Of a stretch of 28,078 nucleotides of DNA, positions 14,827 to 23,211 are shown in pieces (the stretch's first letter is position 1; the number at the start of each line of letters is the position of its first letter). Position numbers and translations under genes: made by a program. This DNA comes from an uncultured Elusimicrobiales bacterium (GTDB lineage: Bacteria; Elusimicrobiota; Elusimicrobia; Elusimicrobiales; Elusimicrobiaceae): contig CAJOLM010000007.1 in NCBI GenBank assembly GCA_905235355.1, positions 1 through 28,078 on the forward strand, read 5' to 3'. The notes under the pieces are model-generated. The model saw nothing but the letters and a program-made list of their open reading frames with translations. It did not search any database and was not told the origin of the DNA.

Positions 14827-16164
14827 GTGAAACGCATTGTTGTCATTTTACTCACTGTGATTTGGCCCATAGCAATATGGGCCAAATCCAATATAAGGCA
14901 GGTAACTCTGTCGGAGCTGGAGGCCGTGCAAGTAGCCGGCAATTTGGTGACAGCGGGTAAATATGACAGTGCCTTAAAAATTTTGACGCAACTTCCTCAA
15001 ACCGGTAAAACTCCTCTTGAAATTGAACGCTGGTATTTAATTGCCCAAATTGAGCAACGTAAGGGAAACACTGACCAGGCCATCAAAATCTATCGTAAAA
15101 TTTTAGACCAACAACCGGACCTAACAAAAATTCGCTATGAACTTGCTTTATGTTATATGCATAAAAAGCAGTGGTATCGTGCCGATTATAATTTGCGTTT
15201 GGCGATGGCCGGTAAAGACATTCCGGACGAAATTAGACGACAAATGTTGTATTACCGCTATGTAGCGCGTCAAAATAAAAATTGGAACATCTGGTTTAAT
15301 TTTGGGGCTGCGCCGGATAACAACATCAATTTAGTTACCGGCGGCGCAGAATGTATTACCAACCAGTGGGGCACATTTTGCCGGCAGCTACCGGACCCGG
15401 TATCAGCCGTGGGATATAACCTGATGCTCGGTGGTAATTATGAGTTCAAGCTGGCTGATCATTGGCGCTGGAAAAGCGACGGCAACGTATATACCAACAT
15501 TTATGACAAACACGATTATGACGACTTTTACTTATCCGCCAGTACCGGTCCGCGCTATATTTGGAAAAATGGCGACGTATGGCTGGCCGGAACGGCGTCC
15601 CGGCGTTGGTACGGATGGGATCCGTATAATTGGTCCTACGGCGGGAGATTGGACCTCAACTATGACTTTACGCGCAAATTGTCGTCCGGCATATCTTTTA
15701 GAATTTTAAAAAATACCTATGATGAATATGGTCCCTGGATGGACGGCCAAACCTATTCCGTTCAAGCTCGAACCTTATATTATTTAAATAGCACAAAATA
15801 CATTGTTTTGCGCGGGGGGATTGACCGGGATACCGCTAGAAATGATATATATGCAAATTGGCGGTATGTGGCCGGCATTGGTTTCGGTTCGGAATTGCCC
15901 GCAGGATTCCATATCCACTTAGAGCCTATATTTACTTGGACAAATTACGACGGCGAAAAATGGATTGTAAAACATCAAGGTTTTACCAAACTAGCCGAGC
16001 GAGATTTGACGCAACGTTACTCAGTTTCTTTATCTAACAATAAAATAGACATTTTAGGGTTTGTGCCCACGCTTACCTTTAGTTACACAAAACGGGACTC
16101 TAACGTACCCAATCGCCAATACAAAAAGTATACTACCGAATTTACCTTGCACCAACGTTTTTAG
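14827..16164 (+). CDS. Slam-type surface lipoprotein assembly modifier (DUF560)
   Basis: Outer-membrane transporter of 445 residues that in known systems moves lipoproteins to the cell surface. Signal peptide at 1-19 (ends IAIWA). A periplasmic TPR region spans about 30-145 (AGKYDSALKILTQL, GNTDQAIKIYRKILDQQPDLTKIRYELALCY). From about 150 on comes the barrel, opening with FNFGAAPDNNINLVTGG, which matches the start of the Slam barrel, and closing with TTEFTLHQRF (terminal Phe). The start is a GTG 3 nt after the lipoprotein stop, without a good ribosome binding site, so translation is probably coupled to the lipoprotein gene. Its length is in the normal Slam range. This pair forms a two-gene surface-display unit. 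Confidence 0.9.
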   Translation: MKRIVVILLTVIWPIAIWAKSNIRQVTLSELEAVQVAGNLVTAGKYDSALKILTQLPQTGKTPLEIERWYLIAQIEQRKGNTDQAIKIYRKILDQQPDLTKIRYELALCYMHKKQWYRADYNLRLAMAGKDIPDEIRRQMLYYRYVARQNKNWNIWFNFGAAPDNNINLVTGGAECITNQWGTFCRQLPDPVSAVGYNLMLGGNYEFKLADHWRWKSDGNVYTNIYDKHDYDDFYLSASTGPRYIWKNGDVWLAGTASRRWYGWDPYNWSYGGRLDLNYDFTRKLSSGISFRILKNTYDEYGPWMDGQTYSVQARTLYYLNSTKYIVLRGGIDRDTARNDIYANWRYVAGIGFGSELPAGFHIHLEPIFTWTNYDGEKWIVKHQGFTKLAERDLTQRYSVSLSNNKIDILGFVPTLTFSYTKRDSNVPNRQYKKYTTEFTLHQRF

Positions 16165-16220
16165 CAGATAGATGCAAAGCGCCCCACATATGAGGTGTTT
16201 TTTTGAAATGCCTTCAAAAA

Positions 16221-16420
16221 ATGGTGGGGTATAACCCAGAATTGTGGAGCCTGCCAATTCAGCCCACAGAGAAAAAGATAAGAAAACGGCCTTTTACGAC
16301 GGGGAAAATACTACTCTAAGACATGGATGGATTAAAAAATCAGTTTTTCTGCGACGAGAAAAGATAAAATCTTAGACGAAAAAAGCACCCTAAAAAGGGT
16401 GCTTAAAATAGCAATCGGGA
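16221..16420 (+). repeat. tRNA-linked repeat, copy A
   Basis: About 200 bp aligned without gaps to 27146-27345 at a constant offset of 10,925; I count 15 mismatches in 200. It runs through the hairpin at 16383-16404 into a decayed tRNA 3' end. No protein is encoded. It fills most of the gap between the Slam and TetR genes. Confidence 0.85.
16383..16404 (-). terminator. Terminator hairpin inside repeat copy A
   Basis: Nine-pair AAGCACCCT/AGGGTGCTT hairpin with a T-run on the minus strand. It lies directly downstream of the tRNA remnant and is identical to the one behind tRNA-Pro(CGG). Confidence 0.7.
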
Positions 16421-16439
16421 AGGCGGAATTCGAATCTGC
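16415..16439 (-). pseudogene. Decayed tRNA 3' end (T-arm and acceptor strand)
   Basis: On the minus strand the segment has a TTCGAAT T-loop, five-base stem arms with one mismatch, a seven-base acceptor strand CTTCCCG and discriminator A, all at canonical spacing. The matching 5' acceptor strand CGGGAAG is absent upstream, so this is not a working tRNA. It aligns with the 3' end of tRNA-Pro(CGG) at 27340. Confidence 0.65.
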
Positions 16440-16538
16440 AACTTCATTTTAAATATGAAGAATACATTTGTAATTTGCCAACGTTGTTACAATGACTATA
16501 CGAAGAGAAAATAATAAAATATTTTTAAAAATGTATTG

Positions 16539-16585
16539 TTGACATAAATAATTATACATTTATACAATTTATACATCTGTATAAA
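16539..16585 (+). promoter_or_regulatory. Promoter and operator of the TetR-exporter operon
   Basis: TTGACA (16539-16544) and TATACA (16561-16566) lie 16 nt apart. Just downstream, TTTATACA-TC-TGTATAAA (16568-16585) is a perfect palindrome, and an outer pair ATACAATT/AATTGTAT (16562-16569 and 16591-16598) encloses it. TATACA occurs three times in the region. The palindrome covers the transcription start, the right position for repression by the TetR protein encoded next. Confidence 0.75.
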
Positions 16586-16596
16586 AATGGAATTGT

Positions 16597-17226
16597 ATGA
16601 CCAAACCTATCACTAATGAGGAAAAACTGATTCACGCCGGTATTGTGCTTGCCAAAAAGCAGGGACTTGTTTTTACGGTGCGCCAGTTATGTGCCAAAAG
16701 TAAGGTAAATCTAGGCCTGTTCCACTATTATTTTCAAAGCAAAGATAATTTTGATAAAGTATTGCTGCGCACGGTGTATAACCAAATGTTGGCCCAAATG
16801 ACCTTGCACGTGGCCGATACAGCAACCCCGCGGGAAAATGTAGAAAAAATCTTACTAGGGTTCCATGCGTTCGTGCGCGAGAACCGTATGTTTTTTTCTT
16901 CTCTGCTGGGAAATTGTTTGTCCGGCAATAAAAAACTACTGCAGTTTGTCACCCAAAATTTTACGCAGCATTTGTCGCTTATCTCACATGAACTAAAACG
17001 GGCTTCTTTGACGGAGCGCGCCCAAGGGCAACCCCTGCCCGGCATACTGGCTTTACTGGCCTGGCCGGTGGTGATGCCGCACATTCTGATGGGTCTGTTG
17101 GAGCGGCTTGGCACCAACGCTTTTCCGTTGCAAAATGTATTGCTTACGCAAACCCTGGAAAATGAAAAACAATTTTGCGCACGTTTGCAAATTGTATTAG
17201 ACGGTATTTTTGGAGAAAATGCATGA
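16597..17226 (+). CDS. TetR-family repressor of the exporter operon
   Basis: A 209-residue regulator. The N-terminal helix-turn-helix (about 10-55) reads FTVRQLCAKSKVNLGLFHYYFQSKD, a standard TetR recognition helix region. The C-terminal helices (60-205) form the ligand-binding and dimer domain, with a proline-rich patch near 145-150. It is the first gene of a seven-gene operon and overlaps the TolC gene by 4 nt (ATGA). By analogy with the CecR (YbiH) protein of the E. coli ybhGFSR operon, it should bind the palindrome at 16568-16585 and release it on binding a toxic compound (inference). The ribosome binding site is weak. Confidence 0.92.
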   Translation: MTKPITNEEKLIHAGIVLAKKQGLVFTVRQLCAKSKVNLGLFHYYFQSKDNFDKVLLRTVYNQMLAQMTLHVADTATPRENVEKILLGFHAFVRENRMFFSSLLGNCLSGNKKLLQFVTQNFTQHLSLISHELKRASLTERAQGQPLPGILALLAWPVVMPHILMGLLERLGTNAFPLQNVLLTQTLENEKQFCARLQIVLDGIFGENA

Positions 17227-18563
17227 AAAAAATATTTTTGTTACTCGTCTGTTTCATGGGCTGTTACGCCCATGCGGTGCAAGTGACTTCGCTTGAGTTA
17301 GCATCCTGTGAGCAGGATGCACTCAACTCCTCGGCCCAGTTGCAGGGATTGCGGGCTCAAGTGCAGGCCGCCCAAGCCCAACAAAAGAGTGTGTCGTCTG
17401 CGCTTTACCCCTCTTTGTCACTAGATGCCAAAGGAACGTGGGTGTCTAAGATTCCGTCCATGACGGTCGGACAAACTACCTTAGAATTTGGTGACAAGTG
17501 GGGCTATTCAGTCGGCCCGACGGCTAGTTATGTACTGTTTGATAACGGCGGGCGCAACGCGCTCAGAAAGAGTGCTTCCAAGGCCACCTCTGCTCAAGAG
17601 CAACAGTATGAATTTGCTAGAAAACAAATTTTGTTGCAAGTGCGCCAGGCCTATTTTACCGTACAGCAACAATTGCAACGGTTGGTCTTACTCAATGGGC
17701 AATTGGACGTTACCCAAAAACAATTGTCCGATGTGCAGTCTGCGTACCAGGCCGGGGCCAAAAGCCAATTAGACGTAGCAATCGCCCGCAAACAGGTATT
17801 GCAAACCCAAACGTCTATCAGCGCAGCGCGTAGCATTTTGGCCACTCAGTTGCGTGCTTTGTTCCAATTAACGGGAAACACATACGGGATAGACCCGTCG
17901 TATCCTACGGATAAACAACTGGCCAACGTAAAACTGGCGGGGCAAACCTCGGCCGTTTTAGATACCGATACCTTGGAAAATACGTTGGCGCGTTTCCGCG
18001 CGTATCAAAATAGCGAATTTGATGAAAATTCGCCCAAGTTAGCGGCGCTAGAAGATATGTCCCAGTATTACGAGTATTTGGCCAACAGTTATAAATCTTC
18101 GCTTTACCCGCGGGTATCTGTACAGGGGGGCGCTTATTTTGAATATCCCAACGGCGCGGTGCGCGAACACGTATTTTTGGGCCGGGCAGGGGCGATGCTC
18201 TCTGTCCCGTTATTTGAAGGGGGGAAGGATCGTCAGCAAGCAGTTGCCCAGCAAAAATTGGCGCAGGCCAAATTGGCCGAAAAACAGGACTCTTTGGAAA
18301 TGTTGGAAAAGCTGTTTTATTCAACCAAAGATCAGTTATACGGCTTGCAAATCCAGGAACAATTAGCCAAAGATACCATCACCCAAACCAGCAAAACGGC
18401 TCAACTAACCTATCAGGCATACAAGGCCGGTTCTGTTACGTTTTTTGACGTGGACCGGGCCAATTTGGAATTGCTGGAAAGCCGTTTGGCCTTAACCGAT
18501 TTGCAAATAGAACAATTAAATGCATTAGCCATTTTAGATAGTTTAAGCAAGGAGAGTTTATGA
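17223..18563 (+). CDS. TolC-family outer-membrane efflux channel
   Basis: A 446-residue protein. Signal peptide MKKIFLLLVCFMGCYAHA. Two internally repeated halves of outer-membrane efflux protein type follow, with long coiled-coil helices (e.g. LRAQVQAAQAQQKSVSSALYPSLSLDAKG and its later counterpart SYKSSLYPRVSVQGGAYF). The strand-helix junctions (SALYPSL, SSLYPRV) are the usual TolC landmarks. It forms the outer-membrane exit of the exporter, trimeric in known cases. The start at 17223 has GGAG upstream and overlaps the TetR stop; an earlier in-frame start at 17175 would place the signal peptide internally. It overlaps the adaptor gene by 4 nt. Confidence 0.93.
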   Translation: MKKIFLLLVCFMGCYAHAVQVTSLELASCEQDALNSSAQLQGLRAQVQAAQAQQKSVSSALYPSLSLDAKGTWVSKIPSMTVGQTTLEFGDKWGYSVGPTASYVLFDNGGRNALRKSASKATSAQEQQYEFARKQILLQVRQAYFTVQQQLQRLVLLNGQLDVTQKQLSDVQSAYQAGAKSQLDVAIARKQVLQTQTSISAARSILATQLRALFQLTGNTYGIDPSYPTDKQLANVKLAGQTSAVLDTDTLENTLARFRAYQNSEFDENSPKLAALEDMSQYYEYLANSYKSSLYPRVSVQGGAYFEYPNGAVREHVFLGRAGAMLSVPLFEGGKDRQQAVAQQKLAQAKLAEKQDSLEMLEKLFYSTKDQLYGLQIQEQLAKDTITQTSKTAQLTYQAYKAGSVTFFDVDRANLELLESRLALTDLQIEQLNALAILDSLSKESL

Positions 18564-19285
18564 AGAAAAAAATTGCCTTAGTTGTAGTTGTCCTTTTAAT
18601 TTTAGTAGTGGTGGCCCTGGTATTTTTCCGCCAGACTCCGTTTCATTACAGCGGCGTAGCCGAAGCGATTGCCGTGGATATTTCTGCGCGGTTAAATGAT
18701 ACGATTGCAGAAATTTTAGTGCAAGAGGGATCCCCGGTAACGCAAGGACAAGTGTTAGCGCGCTTAACCTGCGATGAAGCAAATTTGAAAAAAGAAATCG
18801 CGCAGACGGAGTTCAACCGTGCAGCCCACCTGTTAAAAACGACGGCGGGCTCGCAGGAAAATTACGACCTCAAAAAGAATCAATATGACCAAGCTGCTTT
18901 GCAGCAAAGTTGGTGTACATTGACCAGCCCGTTAACCGGGCAGGTGCTCTATAAGTATTATGAACCGCAGGAATTTATCGGCGCGGGGAAAAAGATGTTG
19001 ACCGTAGCCAATTTAAAAGAATTGGATGTGTGGGTGTATGTGCCGTATCCTGAACTAGGGAATTTGTCTATCGGGCAGGAAGTAAAAGGCTATTTGCCCG
19101 ACGCGGATAAATATTTTATGGGTCATATTATTGCGATTAACGATCAGTCCGAATTTACGCCTAAAAATGTCCAAACGCGCGAAGAACGCACCCGGCTTGT
19201 ATATGGGGTAAAAACCCGTTTTGAAAACGATGCGGACTTAACTATTAAACCCGGTATGACCCTAGAAACGGAGTTTGTTAAATAA
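18560..19285 (+). CDS. HlyD/YbhG-type membrane fusion protein (periplasmic adaptor)
   Basis: A 241-residue adaptor linking the ABC pump to TolC. An N-terminal membrane anchor (about 4-24, rich in Val/Leu) precedes a barrel-sandwich (lipoyl-like) domain: ISARLNDTIAEILVQEGSPVTQGQVLARL, completed after the hairpin by TLTSPLTGQVLYKYYEPQEFIGAG. The coiled-coil hairpin (about 73-115) is short compared with typical HlyD proteins, and the beta-barrel domain ends at the C-terminus (KPGMTLETEFVK). Overall it is a compact member. It overlaps the TolC gene by 4 nt and is one base from the ATPase ATG. Confidence 0.9.
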   Translation: MKKKIALVVVVLLILVVVALVFFRQTPFHYSGVAEAIAVDISARLNDTIAEILVQEGSPVTQGQVLARLTCDEANLKKEIAQTEFNRAAHLLKTTAGSQENYDLKKNQYDQAALQQSWCTLTSPLTGQVLYKYYEPQEFIGAGKKMLTVANLKELDVWVYVPYPELGNLSIGQEVKGYLPDADKYFMGHIIAINDQSEFTPKNVQTREERTRLVYGVKTRFENDADLTIKPGMTLETEFVK

Positions 19286-19286
19286 G

Positions 19287-20003
19287 ATGTCAATTTCGGT
19301 TCGGGCAGAACATGTTTCCAAAACGCTTGGTACTACCAAGGCTTTAACGCAGATAAATACCCTGTTTGAAGCCGGGTTGGTGCACGGCGTTGTCGGCCCG
19401 AACGGCGCCGGAAAAACGACGTTGCTGCGTTTGCTTAAAGGGCTTTTGCATCCCACACAAGGTACGGTTGCTTTTACGCTACAGGGCCAACCTTGCACCC
19501 TCAAACAGGCACATAGGCAGACGGGCTATTTTCCACAGGAGCCCAGTTTATACCCGGATTTGAGTGTGTGGGAACATTTGGAGTTCTTTCGCGATTTGTA
19601 CGATGTGGACCCACAACAATTTAAGAACCGGGCCGAGCAACTGCTCAGTGCCACCGGGATGTCCCCTTTTACGGACCGCCCCGCCGGTAAATTATCGGGC
19701 GGTATGTATAAGAAACTGGGACTCATGTGCGTGCTGCTTAACCGCCCTAGTTTGCTTTTATTGGATGAGCCCACCATCGGGGTGGACCCGGTATCACGCC
19801 AAGAATTGTGGGATATTGTCTATAGCGTGGCGGGGGAACAGATGACCGTCATTTTAAGTACGTCGTATATGGATGAAGCGGAGCGCTGCGCCAAGGTGCA
19901 TATTCTGCAAGAGGGACATTTGTTGGCGTGCGGGCAACCGCAGACCGTGATGGATGATTTGCACGTGACGAATTTTGCGGATATTTTCTTGAAACATGAA
20001 TAA
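19287..20003 (+). CDS. ABC transporter ATP-binding protein (first of two)
   Basis: A 238-residue ATPase. Walker A GPNGAGKTT (37-45), Q-loop Gln84 (YFPQEPSLYPDLSV), signature LSGGM (136-140), Walker B LLLLDE (156-161) and D-loop GVDP are all intact. The H-loop position, in LSTSYMDEAERC, has Ser-Tyr where His is usual (TTHYMDEAE in the partner at 19996), so this subunit may be catalytically weaker. The start is ATG 19287, right after the adaptor stop; a TTG at 19275 inside the adaptor gene is less likely. With the next ATPase it corresponds to the two halves of fused E. coli YbhF. Confidence 0.93.
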   Translation: MSISVRAEHVSKTLGTTKALTQINTLFEAGLVHGVVGPNGAGKTTLLRLLKGLLHPTQGTVAFTLQGQPCTLKQAHRQTGYFPQEPSLYPDLSVWEHLEFFRDLYDVDPQQFKNRAEQLLSATGMSPFTDRPAGKLSGGMYKKLGLMCVLLNRPSLLLLDEPTIGVDPVSRQELWDIVYSVAGEQMTVILSTSYMDEAERCAKVHILQEGHLLACGQPQTVMDDLHVTNFADIFLKHE

Positions 20004-20913
20004 CACAATTATACAGGTAAAAAATTTAGTCATTGCGTTTGGGGATTTTAAAGCGGTAAATGATATATCCTTTGAAGTGTCGCGCGGGGAAATTTTTGGG
20101 TTTTTAGGGGCAAACGGTGCGGGCAAAACAACTACCATTCGCACGTTATGCGGCATTTTGAATCCTACCTCCGGGCAGGTGTTGGTAAACGGGACGGACG
20201 TGGCCGCCTCTACCGCCGTACTCAAGCCGCATATTGGGTATATGTCCCAAAAATTTACCCTATACCCGGACTTGACGATACAAGAAAATATGGACATCGC
20301 CGGCAGTTTGTATGAGCTTTCCCGCCAGCAGATTCGCAAGCGTTCCCGGGAACTCTTTGAATTTATTGGCCTAAGTTCTATTGCCAAAGGGCCCGTACGC
20401 CAACTATCCGGGGGGACCAAACAAATGCTTGCGTTGGCTGCTTCTATTGTGCATGACCCGGAACTTATTTTTTTAGATGAGCCAACTGCCGGAACTTCCC
20501 CGCAAACCCGCAAGGCGTTTTGGGACCTAATCCGTCAACTTTCCCACCAAGGCAAAACCGTGTTTGTTACCACCCACTATATGGACGAGGCCGAATATTG
20601 CCACCGCATTGTGCTGATGGAACGCGGGCGTATTTTGGCGACGGATACGCCAGAGAACTTGAAGAAAAAGTATTTTCCGCAAAAACCCATAGAACTTACA
20701 TTTACACAAGAACAGCAACAAACTATTTTTCAAGAGCTGCGGGCGTTAAACGTGGGGGAAGTATCTGTATTTGGCAGTAAATTGCGTATCAACGTGACCG
20801 ATTTGGATGCTTTTCAATCCTATTGCCAAAAACATAGCGCTGTTTTTACAGCCAGTGAAGTCGAGCCGACGTTGGATGATGTATTTCTAAAAGCTATTTC
20901 GGGGGCCAAATGA
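19996..20913 (+). CDS. ABC transporter ATP-binding protein (second of two)
   Basis: A 305-residue ATPase. Walker A GANGAGKTT (38-46), Q-loop in YMSQKFTLYPDLTI, signature LSGGT (137-141), Walker B IFLDE (158-162) and H-loop TTHYMDEAE are intact. The D-loop reads GTSP instead of the usual GVDP. A C-terminal extension of about 80 residues (from about 225) is of the kind found in drug/lipid exporter ATPases. It overlaps the first ATPase by 8 nt and the first permease by 4 nt. It likely forms a heterodimer with the 19287 product: each has one departure from consensus at different motifs (inference). Confidence 0.93.
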   Translation: MNNTIIQVKNLVIAFGDFKAVNDISFEVSRGEIFGFLGANGAGKTTTIRTLCGILNPTSGQVLVNGTDVAASTAVLKPHIGYMSQKFTLYPDLTIQENMDIAGSLYELSRQQIRKRSRELFEFIGLSSIAKGPVRQLSGGTKQMLALAASIVHDPELIFLDEPTAGTSPQTRKAFWDLIRQLSHQGKTVFVTTHYMDEAEYCHRIVLMERGRILATDTPENLKKKYFPQKPIELTFTQEQQQTIFQELRALNVGEVSVFGSKLRINVTDLDAFQSYCQKHSAVFTASEVEPTLDDVFLKAISGAK

Positions 20914-22025
20914 CCACGCTGATTAAGCATATCCTGGCAATTGCCAACAAAGAAGCCAAACACATCAAACGGGATATTTTTACACTGGCCGTTGCGCTTA
21001 TATTGCCGATGCTATTTGTGGGCTTTTTTGGGTTTGTGATCAATTTGGATTATCACCACATTCCGCTACTGGTGCGCGATAATGACCAAAGCAGCACCTC
21101 GCGCGAACTGCTTACCCAGGCCAGTGCCGCCGAATATTTTGATGTAATTGCGGTGCATACCCCCGGGGAGGCGGAGCAACAATTACATGAGAACAGCATG
21201 CGCACTATGCTGATTATCCCGCCCGGGTTTCACGATGAATTTACGAAGGGGACGATGGCCCGCGCTCAACTGCTTATAGACGGAACAGACAACACCATGG
21301 CTTCTTTAGCCACTACTTACATGCAGGGCATTGTGCAAGCCACACAACATGCGTTGCTAGAACCCCATATACCAGAATCTCCAGTGATACGTACGCGCTA
21401 TTTATTTAATCCGGAACTTAACAGCCACTGGTTTATTGTGCCGGCACTCAATACGATTATTATTGGTTTTTTGGCTATCTTGTTAACGGCTTTAACCGTT
21501 GCCAAAGAGTGGGAAAACGGGTCTATGGAGCTCTTGCTTTCTACGCCGCTGCGCGCGGTAGAAATTGTGGTAGGGAAACTGCTTCCTTATTTTGTGCTTT
21601 CCTTTTTTGATGTACTTCTTGTGTTTGTGCTGGCACTACTGGTGTTCCGGATTCCGTTTCAGGGAAGTTTTGCCCTCTACTTAATGGCTTGTATGTTCTA
21701 TATTACCGGGGCTCTGGCACTAGGGCTACTGATTTCTGTGATTACCCGCCAACAACAGGCCGCTATCCAATTTGGGTTTGCCGTCGGATTACTGCCTTCG
21801 TTTATGTTTTCAGGTTTTATTTTCCCAATTGAAAATATGCCGGTGTTCTTCCGGTATTTAACGGCCTTGTTCCCGCAACGGTGGTTTTTACAAATCAGCC
21901 GTGCGCTGTTTTTAAGTGAAGCGGGCTTGGTAGATTTATGGGTGCCGTTTGCGGCCCTATTTGTATTTATGGCGGGGATGATTATATTGGCGGTACAAAA
22001 TTTCAAAATGGATGTAGAACCATGA
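20910..22025 (+). CDS. ABC-2 type permease (YbhS/YhhJ-like), first
   Basis: A 371-residue inner-membrane protein. One N-terminal helix (about 24-44) is followed by a large extracytoplasmic domain (about 45-175) and five further helices in 176-362, the ABC2 membrane topology. Conserved features include FNPELNSHWFIVPALN before helix 2 and KEWENGSMELLLSTPL in the coupling-helix region. The MPVFFRYLTALFPQRWFL segment near residue 310 is typical of this family. It is paralogous to the next gene; the two should form the transmembrane heterodimer. It overlaps its neighbours on both sides by 4 nt. Confidence 0.92.
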   Translation: MTTLIKHILAIANKEAKHIKRDIFTLAVALILPMLFVGFFGFVINLDYHHIPLLVRDNDQSSTSRELLTQASAAEYFDVIAVHTPGEAEQQLHENSMRTMLIIPPGFHDEFTKGTMARAQLLIDGTDNTMASLATTYMQGIVQATQHALLEPHIPESPVIRTRYLFNPELNSHWFIVPALNTIIIGFLAILLTALTVAKEWENGSMELLLSTPLRAVEIVVGKLLPYFVLSFFDVLLVFVLALLVFRIPFQGSFALYLMACMFYITGALALGLLISVITRQQQAAIQFGFAVGLLPSFMFSGFIFPIENMPVFFRYLTALFPQRWFLQISRALFLSEAGLVDLWVPFAALFVFMAGMIILAVQNFKMDVEP

Positions 22026-23137
22026 TACATAAACGAACAGTATGGGGGTTAATCCGCAAAGAATTTATTCAGATCTTTCGGGACCCGAAAATGATTTTTG
22101 CCATCTTTTTTATTCCGATCATGCAGCTGGTTATGTTTGGCCTGGCTCTAACGAGCGAAGTAAAAAATATTGAAATGATCGTAGTCAGCAAGCCCTCGGC
22201 CATTGCACGCGAAATACAAACGCGGGCGATTGCTTCAAAATGGTTTAAAAAAGTGCATGGCGTAGATGGTTCCAATGTAGTAGACCCGGTGAGCTTATTG
22301 GATTCGTACAAAGCGGAAGCCGTGTTGGTGGCCCCGGAAGAGGGGTTTGCCTACGCATTAGAGCGGCAAAATAAACCTATTCAACTGCTTATTAACGCTA
22401 CCAACGCCCAACGGGCCCAGCAAGTCAATGCGTATATTGGGCAAATTTTGGCGCGTGTGGCAGCCGACCGTGGGTATCAACTCAATGGCCCGGTGCGCAT
22501 GGCACTGGATACCCGCATTTTATTTAACCCGCAACTAAGCACCACGCATTTTATGGTCCCGGCACTAATGGTAATGGCCAGTTTTATCATTCTAATGATT
22601 GTAGGTAGTATGGCGATTACGAAAGAAAAAGAAATGGGGACGATGGAAAAATTGATTTCTTCCCCGGCTTCTACCGCGGATATTTTATTAGGTAAAACCT
22701 TGCCGTATTTCTTTATTGGGATTGGTATTATTACCTTGATGTTATGCGTGGGGGTTTTGGGCTTTGGGATCGCTTTCCGGGGATTGTTTTGGCAGTTAGC
22801 CCTCAATGCTACGGCATTGTCTGCCTGTGCATTGGCCATGGCTACGCTTATTAGCACGGTTGCTAATACGCAGCAGCAAGCCATGATGGGGGGGGTATTG
22901 GTACTACTCCCGGGGATTTTGCTATCCGGGGTGTTTTTCCCGGTGGCGAATATTCCAGCCGGGTTTCGTTGGATATGTTATTGCAATCCGCTAATGTATG
23001 CATGTACCAATTTCCGTAACATCATTTTGAAAGGAGGAGATTATCTGTTTTTCTGGCACTATTTTGCTATTTTGTCCGGTATGACCCTCTGTTTAGCGTT
23101 AATTGCCTATAAAAATTTTAAGGCCAAGTTAAATTAA
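22022..23137 (+). CDS. ABC-2 type permease (YbhR-like), second
   Basis: A 371-residue inner-membrane protein with the same layout as its upstream paralogue: helix 1 at about 22-42, an extracytoplasmic domain, then FNPQLSTTHFMVPALMV, KEKEMGTMEKLISSPA and four or five more helices. The N-terminal GLIRKEFIQIFRDPKMIF is the usual cytoplasmic lead-in. The start at 22022 overlaps the previous stop (ATGA); an upstream in-frame ATG at 21938 lies within the first permease and is unlikely. It is the last gene of the exporter operon. Together the seven genes form a self-contained MacAB/YbhFSR-like tripartite pump with its own channel and repressor. Confidence 0.92.
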   Translation: MIHKRTVWGLIRKEFIQIFRDPKMIFAIFFIPIMQLVMFGLALTSEVKNIEMIVVSKPSAIAREIQTRAIASKWFKKVHGVDGSNVVDPVSLLDSYKAEAVLVAPEEGFAYALERQNKPIQLLINATNAQRAQQVNAYIGQILARVAADRGYQLNGPVRMALDTRILFNPQLSTTHFMVPALMVMASFIILMIVGSMAITKEKEMGTMEKLISSPASTADILLGKTLPYFFIGIGIITLMLCVGVLGFGIAFRGLFWQLALNATALSACALAMATLISTVANTQQQAMMGGVLVLLPGILLSGVFFPVANIPAGFRWICYCNPLMYACTNFRNIILKGGDYLFFWHYFAILSGMTLCLALIAYKNFKAKLN

Positions 23138-23141
23138 TGGG

Positions 23142-23147
23142 TATAAT
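23142..23147 (+). promoter_or_regulatory. Possible -10 element for the SDR gene
   Basis: A perfect TATAAT lies just after the second permease stop; no convincing -35 is seen. It would give a leader of about 57 nt for the SDR-lipoprotein-amidohydrolase group. Confidence 0.3.
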
Positions 23148-23211
23148 TTTCTCATAAATATGTAAAATGGGAAAAAGGCTATGTGTAGGGAGATGTATTT
23201 AGGTGCAATAT

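Noticed and set aside
16221..16420. The repeats as an insertion sequence or CRISPR array
   Set aside because: They encode no transposase, lack terminal inverted repeats and regular spacers, and occur singly.
16434..16465. A possible suppressor tRNA: hairpin TTCAT-ATTTAAA-ATGAA beside the T-arm remnant, loop reading as anticodon TTA
   Set aside because: No 5' acceptor strand or D-arm exists, and the hairpin is a plain AT-rich palindrome. Only the 3' end is tRNA-derived.
19854..20513. A 219-codon minus-strand reading frame
   Set aside because: It is antisense to two well-supported ABC ATPase genes and its Cys/Ser-rich composition looks non-coding.
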